In this document: positions 1-6,755 of the stretch, one piece after another
Layout: each line of letters begins with the position of its first letter
How positions within the stretch are numbered: the first letter of the stretch is position 1
Notes under the pieces: generated by a model
What the model was told of the DNA's origin: nothing
Database searches by the model: none
What the model saw: the letters and a program-made list of their open reading frames with translations, nothing else
Assembly (NCBI GenBank): GCA_004525685.1
Contig: SPBW01000033.1
Location: 1-15,965 of the forward strand
Length of the DNA stretch: 15,965 nt
Reading direction: 5' to 3'
Origin: Candidatus Atribacteria bacterium
GTDB taxonomy: Bacteria; Bipolaricaulota; Bipolaricaulia; UBA7950; UBA9294
Position numbers and translations under genes: made by a program

Positions 1-159
1 GAATTGGCCAACATCTCTCCCTATCCCATCCGACTTCATGTGGGACAGGGCATCGCCCAGGTTGTCTTCTTTCGGGGGCGCCGTCCCAATCGGACCTATG
101 CCGAGAAGGAGTCTGGCGGCGGGTATCAGAATCAGGCTGGCGTGACATTGCCGAAATAG
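1..159 (+). CDS. dcd: dCTP deaminase, C-terminal fragment (cut by window start)
   Basis: The frame is open from base 1 and stops at TAG 157-159, giving the last 52 residues of a protein. The run PIRLHVGQGIAQVVFF matches the strand near the end of Dcd, where the family reads roughly PxxLxPGMxIxQLxFF. The tail GGGYQNQAGVTLP matches the Dcd C-terminal lid, typically GKYQGQxGPT. Dcd deaminates dCTP to dUTP, or directly to dUMP in bifunctional forms, supplying dTMP synthesis in the cytoplasm. The catalytic Glu region lies outside the window, so mono- and bifunctional forms cannot be separated here. The N-terminal two thirds are missing because of the window edge, not because of mutation. The next gene begins 66 bases later on the same strand. 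Confidence 0.85.
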   Translation, partial: ELANISPYPIRLHVGQGIAQVVFFRGRRPNRTYAEKESGGGYQNQAGVTLPK

Positions 160-161
160 AG

Positions 162-192
162 TTGGCGCAGCCTCCCCGTCGTCTGCCATAAT
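162..192 (+). promoter_or_regulatory. Possible promoter for the PDZ-protein gene
   Basis: TTGGCG (162-167) and CATAAT (187-192) are separated by 19 bases, longer than the ideal 17. They lie just after the dcd stop and 34 bases before the start at 226. This is a weak motif match. Read-through from dcd would explain expression equally well. Confidence 0.25.
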
Positions 193-210
193 GGGCCACG
201 TGACACGATG

Positions 211-219
211 AAGGGGGAG
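211..219 (+). promoter_or_regulatory. Ribosome binding site that sets the start at 226
   Basis: AAGGGGGAG ends six bases before ATG 226. The longer frame would start at ATG 208, but then this purine tract would lie inside the coding region and the signal peptide would gain six polar residues. I therefore use 226. Confidence 0.7.
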
Positions 220-225
220 TTTTCC

Positions 226-1212
226 ATGCGAAGAATACTTATCACATTGCTTGCGAGCTGCCTGCTCGCTAGCGTTTCGCTGTCCGCAGCCACGGGACAA
301 TATGTTGTCGTCGAGGTGGAGGCTTTCGAGTCTTGGGGCATCCTTCACTGGGGCACCTGGGAACCGATGGAAGAGGCCCTGCTCTCGATACGAATGCACG
401 ACGCAACCAAGGACGATGAAGGTGCAGTTGCTGAGATCCTGGCAACGTGTGATACAACGAGCGATGCTGGTATCGGCGTGAGAGGAGCTTGTACGGCTCT
501 GGATCGCTTTGATCATGTCCGCGCAAGTGCGTATGACATCGACCCGCTTCTCGGGCGCCCGTATCGGATTCAACTGCGAAACCTGACCGCAGGCTACATC
601 GGTGTTGTCCTTTCTGTTGACGGTCTGAATACGAATGGCAATGCTCCGGTCATCGGAGATGCGACGGATCGCAAGTGGATCCTGCGCCCGGGCCAGACGG
701 CCACGATTTCTGGATGGCAAGTCACTGCAGATGAAGCGCTGCAATTCGAGTTCGCTACGCCTTCTCTATCGCACTCCTCGCTCGAATCGCTGCGGGGAAC
801 CATTGCGCTAGACGTCTATCTAGGCAACCCATTTGCTGAAGAAGACCGTCGGGGCACGGAAGCTGGCGAGATGATTGACCAACCTACTGTGGTGATCCCC
901 TTTGTGTCGGCGACTGCCTACCCAGTAGAGACGATGTCATTTGACTACTCGCGCGATCGAGTGGTCCTAGGCATCCAGTGCGAAGAGACAAACGGGGCGG
1001 GGATTCGCATCGCAGCAGTTGTTGAGGGAACGGCCGCCCAGCAGGCAGGCCTTCGAACAGGTGACATCATTACCTATGCCAACGCTATCCCCATCAACAC
1101 CTGCTCAGATATGCAGGCGTTGCTTGATTCCAAGAGCCCCGGCGATCGGATTGTCTTGAAGGTACACCGACCAGACCGCGTCTTCCTGGTCACGGTCGAA
1201 CTGGAGGAGTGA
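226..1212 (+). CDS. Exported PDZ-domain protein of unknown function
   Basis: The protein has 328 residues. It begins with a signal peptide: MRR, then a hydrophobic stretch to about residue 20, with likely cleavage after SLSAA or shortly beyond. Residues 25-240 are beta-rich and contain VDGLN (131-135) followed by W-x-L-x-P-G-Q and ISGW (151-164). I associate that pattern with a family of secreted hypothetical proteins, from memory only. Residues about 246-325 form a PDZ domain: LGIQ opening strand, then GTAAQQAGLRTGDII and a final beta strand before the C-terminus. PDZ domains bind C-terminal or internal peptides, often in periplasmic proteases, but no protease domain is present here. It may be a periplasmic or surface adaptor. 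The gene converges on the exported caspase gene, with 32 bases between stops. The specific function is unknown. Confidence 0.8.
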   Translation: MRRILITLLASCLLASVSLSAATGQYVVVEVEAFESWGILHWGTWEPMEEALLSIRMHDATKDDEGAVAEILATCDTTSDAGIGVRGACTALDRFDHVRASAYDIDPLLGRPYRIQLRNLTAGYIGVVLSVDGLNTNGNAPVIGDATDRKWILRPGQTATISGWQVTADEALQFEFATPSLSHSSLESLRGTIALDVYLGNPFAEEDRRGTEAGEMIDQPTVVIPFVSATAYPVETMSFDYSRDRVVLGIQCEETNGAGIRIAAVVEGTAAQQAGLRTGDIITYANAIPINTCSDMQALLDSKSPGDRIVLKVHRPDRVFLVTVELEE

Positions 1213-1244
1213 GTTCGAAAGCTCTCCGGCTGATTGCCGATGTC

Positions 1245-4200
1245 CTAGGGAGATTCAAAACACGGGTCCTTGCCGGGCTCATCGATTGGAACGAGCATGG
1301 CTCCCACGCGTGCTGTATCCGTGTTCTGAAGAATCTGGCCGACAGATGAATCCTCGTCGATCAGTTCGATGACTTCGATCAAAGGTTCGAGATCGCTGCC
1401 CAGCTCGGCCGCAACCGTGGCACTAGCCAATCGATCGCCAAGAGATACTCCGTTCTGACTTCCGACAGACAAGACGGCTTGATCGCCCTGCTCGGACAGC
1501 GCAAGGATGGTCGCCCAGGAAGACACCTGAATCTCGATGCGTTTTGTGCTCTCTGTCCCGTTAGGCAGTTGCGACCGCAACTGCACGGGATACACGCCTG
1601 GAGATGGGAAACGATGCACGACCACGTTCCCAGTGTCTGCCGCACCATCGCCAAAATCCCAGAATAAGGATGCGCCATCGGCGTCGCCCTCGAAACGGAA
1701 TGTGACTGCAACCCCCACAACGGGAATGGCGGGGCAATAGGAGAAGTCGAGATCCTGGGTGGCCGCTGAACGTGTGAGGACGACGCGCGTCTCACCTTGC
1801 CCGAGTAGCTGAGGCACTTGAAGTTTTCCGCGTTCGGCAAGCACGAAGCGCGGCACTTCAGCGTGCGCGTACTCAAACAACTCCCAGATCGTGACATGGC
1901 CATCTGCGTTCAGATCAGCAGCACCCGACAACCCGCTCAACAGGAAGTGCGTGAGCACGCCATGCTCGAGTTGAGGGGATTCAAACGCATCCTGCTGTTC
2001 GCTCGATGCCGACAACACCAATCGCCCTTCAAGTCGGAAGTCGCTGAAGATATCGCTCGTCTGCCCCGTCGCCCGAGACCCAGGGGACAGACTGCGAGAA
2101 AGCCCCCCTGAATAACAGCTGTCAAAGAAGATGAGAACGTGTTCGGACTCAATGCGGTCAACGAATCTGCCAAACTCATCGTCTCGCAACGCTGTGTCGT
2201 CCTTGGCAGCGGCGCGCGTGTCGTGGAGAACAAAGAATTCGTCGACGCCGTCTCTCTCATCCCCATTATCATCTGCGCCTTGGTAGCCATGCCCAGAGAA
2301 GTGTATGACAACCAAGTCATCGCGATCTGCCTGTTGACGAAGCCATCCCAATCCTTCGCGGACGTTCACCAATGTCGCGACCTCGCTGGCTAGATTGGGC
2401 AGCTCAGCACGGGTCATGCCGGCCTCGTCTGTGAGAAGGCGAATATGATCAGAGGGGACTCCGGCATCAAGAAGCCAAGCGGCCATTTCCCACGCGTCTT
2501 GACTGGCATAGGAGAGGTCCTCGACCTGCGCGTAGTCGGAGATACCTATCAGAAGCGCCCAAACCTGCGCAATGGGCACCAGTTCAGGATTGAGCTGTAC
2601 CGTAACAGCCTCAGTGACAGTGCTGGCAAGTCCTTCGCTATCGCGCACAGTCAATGTCGCCTCGTAGACGCCCGTAGCCTGATAGCGATGCACTGGCTCT
2701 TGCTCGCGAGAGGTATGTCCATCTCCAAAATCCCATTCCCAGCTAAGGATCGTTCCATCCCAATGAAGGCTCATGTCCACGAAGCGGACAGGGTCCGCGA
2801 TGGCTGGCGTGACAGGCACAATCTCAAATGAAGCTTCTGGAGACTTAAGTTCCGCAATGGTCAGAACATGCATGACGGCGTCGGAGTATCCCTCCTGATC
2901 GACCACCCGCAGTGTTGTTGGCCACGTTCCAGTCGGCAGCGGCTCGGCAACGATCCTCGGCTGGTCGGTGGTCTGGTCGAATACACCGTCTGACTCGATG
3001 TCCCAGCTGTACTCAACGATCGCTCCGTTGGGGTCATATGAGTCTGTGGCATCCAGGAGAATCCTGTCGCCTGCTCGCAACGGACGCGGAAGTCGCGCTC
3101 CTCCGTCAGAGACCGCAGCCCACGTGAACGCAGCCACAGGCGTTGTCTCTGCCTCGCGAACAGTGAACTTCTCAACCAGCGTCGTCGTCGCGCCGTCGTC
3201 ATCAGAGACCATTACGGTGATGGTGTAGTCGCCAGGCACCTCGAAGCGATGCTCTGCCTTTACACCGATATCCATGACGCCGTCTCCAAAATCCCACCAA
3301 ACCTGATCAAGTTCTCCATCCATGTCAGTGGATGCCGACGCATCAAATGTCACGACCTCGCCAGCTTCGGGCTCAAACGGCGAATAGGAATAGGCGGGCA
3401 ACGGTGATTGGTTGATGCGAGGTGAGAACCACGCGTCCGTATCGATCAGTATTCCAAGTCTGCCTCGTGGTCCGTGATTCAGACTGGCTCCGAGCGATCC
3501 GCTCAGCTCGATGTTCGCCCATTGGGCACTTACTTGGGCCATTGCATCCTCGAATCGGCCCTCACGCAAGTGAAGCGATACTGACGCTGTGACGCCGTCT
3601 TCATCGCGCCACAACAGGGAGAGTGAGGATGTGCCCAACTGCCCAAGATAGGTGTCTCCCTCAACCTGGAGCATGGTAGCTGTCAGATTCGTGGCCCATT
3701 GTGCTGACAAGTGAAGATCGGGGATCAGCTGTAGTTCGACACGTGAATGCCTGCCAGCCAGGTCATTCGCCCATCCGATGGCTAGATCAGTCAACGTCAA
3801 ATCGATGGCTCCTGCCGTAAGAGACAGGTTGCCTGTTTCCAGATGAAAGTCCTGCCTCGTGATTGCGGTCGGACCCTCGAATGAGGTCGCGACCCGCAGT
3901 ACCGAGCGACTGACGTGCAGTTGTGCGCTTCCCCAGGCCTGCCACCGAGAAGCTACCCCATCAAGGACGCCTCGAATGCCAAGCTGTGGAGTCAGTGCGC
4001 CTCCAAGCATATCTAGTGGGCTGGACGGCGAGTACGCGAAGGTCCCTTCTGTACGCAGATGGCGCAAGCCAGAGAAGGATGCAGTGATCGCAGCATCTGC
4101 ACTTCCCTGGTCATACCTCCAGTCAAGATGCCCGCCGATCGAAGAGAGTATGTCCCATTGCATACCTGCGACCACGGTTCCCCATCTTGATTGCGCGCGA

Positions 4201-5564
4201 ACAAGATCAAGCATAATGCCGCCGACAGGTTGCGGATCTGCTGACGGCCCCAGTATAGATCCGAATCTCCCGGCATCGATGCACGGGGAATCAGACAGCA
4301 AAGACCAATCTCCTCGCTCGGGATCGACGAATTCAGGGGCCTCGGAGATATCTGAGGACGAACGATGGATACCGGCATACTCGCCCGATCGATTTCCCCA
4401 GACGTTGTTGTACTCAAAGCGCAGGGATGGGCTCAGTCCTGAAGAAACATGAACATTGAGTCCGATTCCGCCATTGAGTGCAACGATGGATTGCGTCATC
4501 TCGATGCTCGCTCCGAGAAAGTTCAGGCCATGACCCTCGTTGTAGGCTACGGTTGTGTTGATCACGCGACAGGTGCCGCTGGTTTGCAGCGACAGCCCAT
4601 TGCCTCCACTGTGGGCGACAACAGATTGCTCCAAGTCGAGGCTTGCTGCGTCTTCAAGATGGAGCCCATCACCCAAGCCACCCGTGATTGTCGACTCCTT
4701 AATCTGAAGATGCGCACGCCCCTGCGCCTCGATACAGCCTTGTATGCCGCCTGTGATCTGGCATGCACTTAGACCAAGGGAGGATTCATCTTCCAGAGAC
4801 ACATTGCCTGACGCCAGTGTGCTAAACACAGAGTCGACGAACGTCGCATGGGAAGCGTCGAGCAGTGACAATCCAACATGGCCGTTGCTAGAGATCGTGA
4901 CCACGGAACATGATAGGCTGGCGCTCCCCTCAAGTGCGATTCCATCCCAGTCGTTGTGTTCGACGATTGTGTTGTCGACGACGGCAGCGGCATCGTGAAG
5001 ATGTAGCCCGATAGATCCATTGTCAGCAAAGATCGAGTCGCGCACGCTCAGATCTGCCATGCCGGAGACCTGCAGTCCGTAGCCTTCATTGTTTTCGATC
5101 GTGCACTCTTCGATGACAAGGGTTGCCAAGCCCGTCGAGCGGAGACCGCCCAGTTGCCCTCCGGCGATGCGGCAGTTGCGTATGACGAGCTGTGATGACT
5201 GCAGATCTACCACAACAGACGCTAGAATCGAAAGTGTACGCTCCAACCCGAGTCCCTCCAGAACGACAGCGCCAACGGCGCTACCCGAGACAACCGGCTG
5301 ATAGCCGTAGCTACTTCGGATGATCGTGTGTGAAGGTCCAGCCCCTCTGATGGTAAGGCCAGATGCTAGGACGAGCGTTTCTTCATAGATGCCGGGATTG
5401 ACCACGATCACATCGCCATAGTGAGCGGCGTCGATGGCTCGCTGGATGGAACGATAGGCTCCCGCTCCGTCTGTGGAGACGACGATTTCCGCTCCCGCCA
5501 GAACCATTGCGAACAACAGAACAGATACAGCAGCCAGCAAGATCACCCGGAGTTGTCGAACCAT
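1245..5564 (-). CDS. Exported beta-helix / PKD / caspase-like (C14) multidomain protein
   Basis: The protein has 1439 residues counted from ATG 5564. Residues 1-24 are a signal peptide (MVRQLRVILLAAVSVLLFA...). Residues 25-435 form a right-handed parallel beta-helix of repeated rungs (IRNC, IENNEGYG, DSIFADNG) closed by FVDPERGDW and SPCIDAG. Residues about 440-722 are beta-rich and unassigned. PKD domains carry WDFGDG or WDIESDG around D758, D855 and D945. The caspase-like domain spans about 1000-1265: HFSGHG with His1092 and FFDSCYSGG with Cys1150 form the catalytic dyad, and a metacaspase-like acidic loop (DNGDERDGVDE) lies between them. An EF-hand loop DLNADGHVTIWE is at 1217-1228. A fourth PKD (D1303) and a roughly 90-residue FlgT-C-like tail follow. 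Known C14 proteases cut after Arg/Lys or Asp; the substrate here is unknown. The frame extends to 5783 but would overlap thpR, so the signal-peptide start is preferred. Confidence 0.88.
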   Translation of the reverse strand: MVRQLRVILLAAVSVLLFAMVLAGAEIVVSTDGAGAYRSIQRAIDAAHYGDVIVVNPGIYEETLVLASGLTIRGAGPSHTIIRSSYGYQPVVSGSAVGAVVLEGLGLERTLSILASVVVDLQSSQLVIRNCRIAGGQLGGLRSTGLATLVIEECTIENNEGYGLQVSGMADLSVRDSIFADNGSIGLHLHDAAAVVDNTIVEHNDWDGIALEGSASLSCSVVTISSNGHVGLSLLDASHATFVDSVFSTLASGNVSLEDESSLGLSACQITGGIQGCIEAQGRAHLQIKESTITGGLGDGLHLEDAASLDLEQSVVAHSGGNGLSLQTSGTCRVINTTVAYNEGHGLNFLGASIEMTQSIVALNGGIGLNVHVSSGLSPSLRFEYNNVWGNRSGEYAGIHRSSSDISEAPEFVDPERGDWSLLSDSPCIDAGRFGSILGPSADPQPVGGIMLDLVRAQSRWGTVVAGMQWDILSSIGGHLDWRYDQGSADAAITASFSGLRHLRTEGTFAYSPSSPLDMLGGALTPQLGIRGVLDGVASRWQAWGSAQLHVSRSVLRVATSFEGPTAITRQDFHLETGNLSLTAGAIDLTLTDLAIGWANDLAGRHSRVELQLIPDLHLSAQWATNLTATMLQVEGDTYLGQLGTSSLSLLWRDEDGVTASVSLHLREGRFEDAMAQVSAQWANIELSGSLGASLNHGPRGRLGILIDTDAWFSPRINQSPLPAYSYSPFEPEAGEVVTFDASASTDMDGELDQVWWDFGDGVMDIGVKAEHRFEVPGDYTITVMVSDDDGATTTLVEKFTVREAETTPVAAFTWAAVSDGGARLPRPLRAGDRILLDATDSYDPNGAIVEYSWDIESDGVFDQTTDQPRIVAEPLPTGTWPTTLRVVDQEGYSDAVMHVLTIAELKSPEASFEIVPVTPAIADPVRFVDMSLHWDGTILSWEWDFGDGHTSREQEPVHRYQATGVYEATLTVRDSEGLASTVTEAVTVQLNPELVPIAQVWALLIGISDYAQVEDLSYASQDAWEMAAWLLDAGVPSDHIRLLTDEAGMTRAELPNLASEVATLVNVREGLGWLRQQADRDDLVVIHFSGHGYQGADDNGDERDGVDEFFVLHDTRAAAKDDTALRDDEFGRFVDRIESEHVLIFFDSCYSGGLSRSLSPGSRATGQTSDIFSDFRLEGRLVLSASSEQQDAFESPQLEHGVLTHFLLSGLSGAADLNADGHVTIWELFEYAHAEVPRFVLAERGKLQVPQLLGQGETRVVLTRSAATQDLDFSYCPAIPVVGVAVTFRFEGDADGASLFWDFGDGAADTGNVVVHRFPSPGVYPVQLRSQLPNGTESTKRIEIQVSSWATILALSEQGDQAVLSVGSQNGVSLGDRLASATVAAELGSDLEPLIEVIELIDEDSSVGQILQNTDTARVGAMLVPIDEPGKDPCFESP

Positions 5565-5570
5565 GGCGCC

Positions 5571-5599
5571 ATTGTAGACCTGCAGGTGCGACACAACAA
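5571..5599 (-). promoter_or_regulatory. Promoter of the caspase gene, predicted leaderless
   Basis: On the minus strand TTGTTG (5594-5599), a 17-base spacer and TACAAT (5571-5576) precede ATG 5564. Six bases separate the -10 box from ATG, so the expected transcription start is the A of the start codon. No Shine-Dalgarno sequence precedes this ATG, which fits a leaderless mRNA. This is a motif reading only. Confidence 0.5.
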
Positions 5600-5641
5600 T
5601 GCAGCATCGGTGACGCAACGGAATTACGCTGTGCTGCATTG
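5597..5641. repeat. Perfect 10-bp inverted repeat in the divergent control region
   Basis: CAATGCAGCA (5597-5606) and TGCTGCATTG (5632-5641) are exact reverse complements separated by 25 bases. The left arm overlaps the -35 box of the caspase promoter; the right arm is about 54-63 bases upstream of the predicted thpR transcription start. Both predicted transcripts begin outside the repeat, so it should act as DNA, for example as a paired operator, rather than as an RNA hairpin. No T-run follows it, so it is not a terminator. Confidence 0.55.
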
Positions 5642-5679
5642 CGCAGCAGGGATCCCAAGCAGATCCTAGAGGCGAACTG

Positions 5680-5698
5680 TGATAAGATCGCCCAGAGG
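5680..5698 (+). promoter_or_regulatory. Extended -10 promoter and short leader for the RNA-repair operon
   Basis: TGATAAGAT (5680-5688) fits an extended -10 element (TGn followed by TAAGAT). There is no recognisable -35 box at the usual distance, as is usual for this class. AGAGG (5694-5698), five bases before ATG 5704, is a modest ribosome binding site. The predicted start near 5695 would leave a leader of only about nine bases. Confidence 0.4.
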
Positions 5699-5703
5699 CG
5701 ATC

Positions 5704-6270
5704 ATGAGAGCATTCTTCTGTATTCCCATACCCGATGTGCTGCGAGATTCCATCGATGCCATCGCCCGCGACCTTCGTTCCAAGACGACGATGCACGCCA
5801 GCTGGGTTGCTCTGGAAAACTACCACGTCACGCTTGGCTTCTTGGGGGATATTGACGCAAGTCTAACCGTCCCGCTTGAGGCCCTGTGCCGCAGTCTGTG
5901 TACTGCGACCGCACCCTTTGAGTGTGTTCTCGATCAGGTTGGTGCGTTTCCCGATGCCGATCGAGCCCGCGTGATTTGGGTCGGAGGCGATGCGCCGCAG
6001 CCCTTTCGCAAGCTCTCAAGTGCACTTGGTGCAGGGCTGGAGGAATTGGGATTCCCACGCGCACGAAGCGAATCGCATGTGCATGTAACACTTACACGGA
6101 TCAAGGATCATCCCGATCCATCCCTGTCCAACTTGATCATTCGTGCCAACCCAATCGAACTTGGGAGGCTGTTCGTTGATCGCATCGTCTTGATGGAGAG
6201 CGTGTTGACACAACGAGGAGCCATCTACTCGCCGCTTTTCACCGTGAATCTTCGGCAGCCATCCGCATGA
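5704..6270 (+). CDS. thpR: RNA 2',3'-cyclic phosphodiesterase (2H family, LigT/ThpR)
   Basis: The protein has 188 residues, a normal length for the family. It carries both signature HxTx motifs of the 2H phosphoesterase fold: HVTLGFLG with His41/Thr43 and HVTLTRIK with His127/Thr129. These histidines act in general acid-base catalysis. The enzyme opens RNA 2',3'-cyclic phosphates to a 2'-phosphate, and some members ligate tRNA halves through 2'-5' bonds in vitro. It is the first gene of an operon with archease and RtcB: the ATGA at 6267-6270 overlaps the next start, which implies translational coupling. RtcB uses the same cyclic-phosphate ends, so ThpR may clear, compete for or edit RtcB substrates; that link is inference from the neighbourhood. 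Confidence 0.9.
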   Translation: MRAFFCIPIPDVLRDSIDAIARDLRSKTTMHASWVALENYHVTLGFLGDIDASLTVPLEALCRSLCTATAPFECVLDQVGAFPDADRARVIWVGGDAPQPFRKLSSALGAGLEELGFPRARSESHVHVTLTRIKDHPDPSLSNLIIRANPIELGRLFVDRIVLMESVLTQRGAIYSPLFTVNLRQPSA

Positions 6271-6701
6271 CACCGATTGAATGGCTCGATCACACCGCCG
6301 ATGCGGCCTTTCGAGCCTCAGGCGAGTCGGTTGACGATGTCTTCTGCGAAGCAGCGCACGCGCTCTCAGCACTCATGTTCAAGTTGGACTCTCCCGGCGG
6401 ACAGACTGATATCTCTCGACGTATTGACGCGTTCGCACCATCGTTACCTGAGCTTCTTGTCGAATGGCTGTCAGAGCTGCTTGCGCAGAGAGAGCTTCTG
6501 CAAGCTGTGTTCACCCGATTCGAGGTTGCCATCTCAGGCGATCACGTCTCTGGATTTCATCTTGAAGGCCGCGCGTTCGGCGAAACACTAGATTGCGTGC
6601 GGCACCATCCAGGCGCGGAAGTCAAAGGCATTACATTGCTTGGGCTTGAGGTTCGACAAGATGCCGGTGCCTGGATCGCTCAGGTTGTGGTCGATGTCTA
6701 G
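6267..6701 (+). CDS. Archease, RtcB activation factor
   Basis: The protein has 144 residues, typical of archease. The N-terminus has the family signature WLDHTADAAFRASG (Asp8, His9, Asp12), followed by a helix with EAAHAL. The C-terminus ends in a beta strand and Asp-Val, with Asp143 in the place of the conserved terminal acidic residue. Archease speeds guanylylation of RtcB and allows multiple turnover, with a metal bound by its acidic cluster. It starts inside the thpR stop (ATGA) and lacks a clear ribosome binding site of its own, so coupled translation is likely. The rtcB start lies 54 bases downstream. The archease-RtcB pairing is well known across archaea and bacteria and supports both assignments. 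Confidence 0.9.
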   Translation: MTPIEWLDHTADAAFRASGESVDDVFCEAAHALSALMFKLDSPGGQTDISRRIDAFAPSLPELLVEWLSELLAQRELLQAVFTRFEVAISGDHVSGFHLEGRAFGETLDCVRHHPGAEVKGITLLGLEVRQDAGAWIAQVVVDV

Positions 6702-6743
6702 AATGCGTGGCCAAGACGTGTAGACATGAATGACACAAAGAAG

Positions 6744-6749
6744 AAGGAG
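6744..6749 (+). promoter_or_regulatory. Ribosome binding site that sets the rtcB start at 6756
   Basis: AAGGAG lies six bases upstream of ATG 6756. An upstream in-frame ATG at 6726 has no comparable site and would add ten polar, Lys-rich residues ahead of MSEQHLLVPQ. Confidence 0.75.
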
Positions 6750-6755
6750 ATTGGA

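Noticed and set aside
208..225. ATG 208 as start of the PDZ protein
   Set aside because: The ribosome binding site AAGGGGGAG at 211-219 lies inside this extension and points to ATG 226.
1213..1244. Possible terminator between the convergent stops (CGGC-5-GCCG)
   Set aside because: The stem is only four base pairs and no T-run follows on either strand.
5597..5641. Inverted repeat as a rho-independent terminator
   Set aside because: The 25-base loop is long, there is no T-tract, and it lies upstream of both divergent genes.
5565..5783. 73-residue N-terminal extension of the caspase frame
   Set aside because: It overlaps thpR, contains the divergent promoters and inverted repeat, and would bury the signal peptide behind a polar, Ser- and Cys-rich stretch.
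6726..6755. ATG 6726 as start of rtcB
   Set aside because: AAGGAG at 6744-6749 is correctly spaced for ATG 6756, and the extra ten residues are unlike RtcB.
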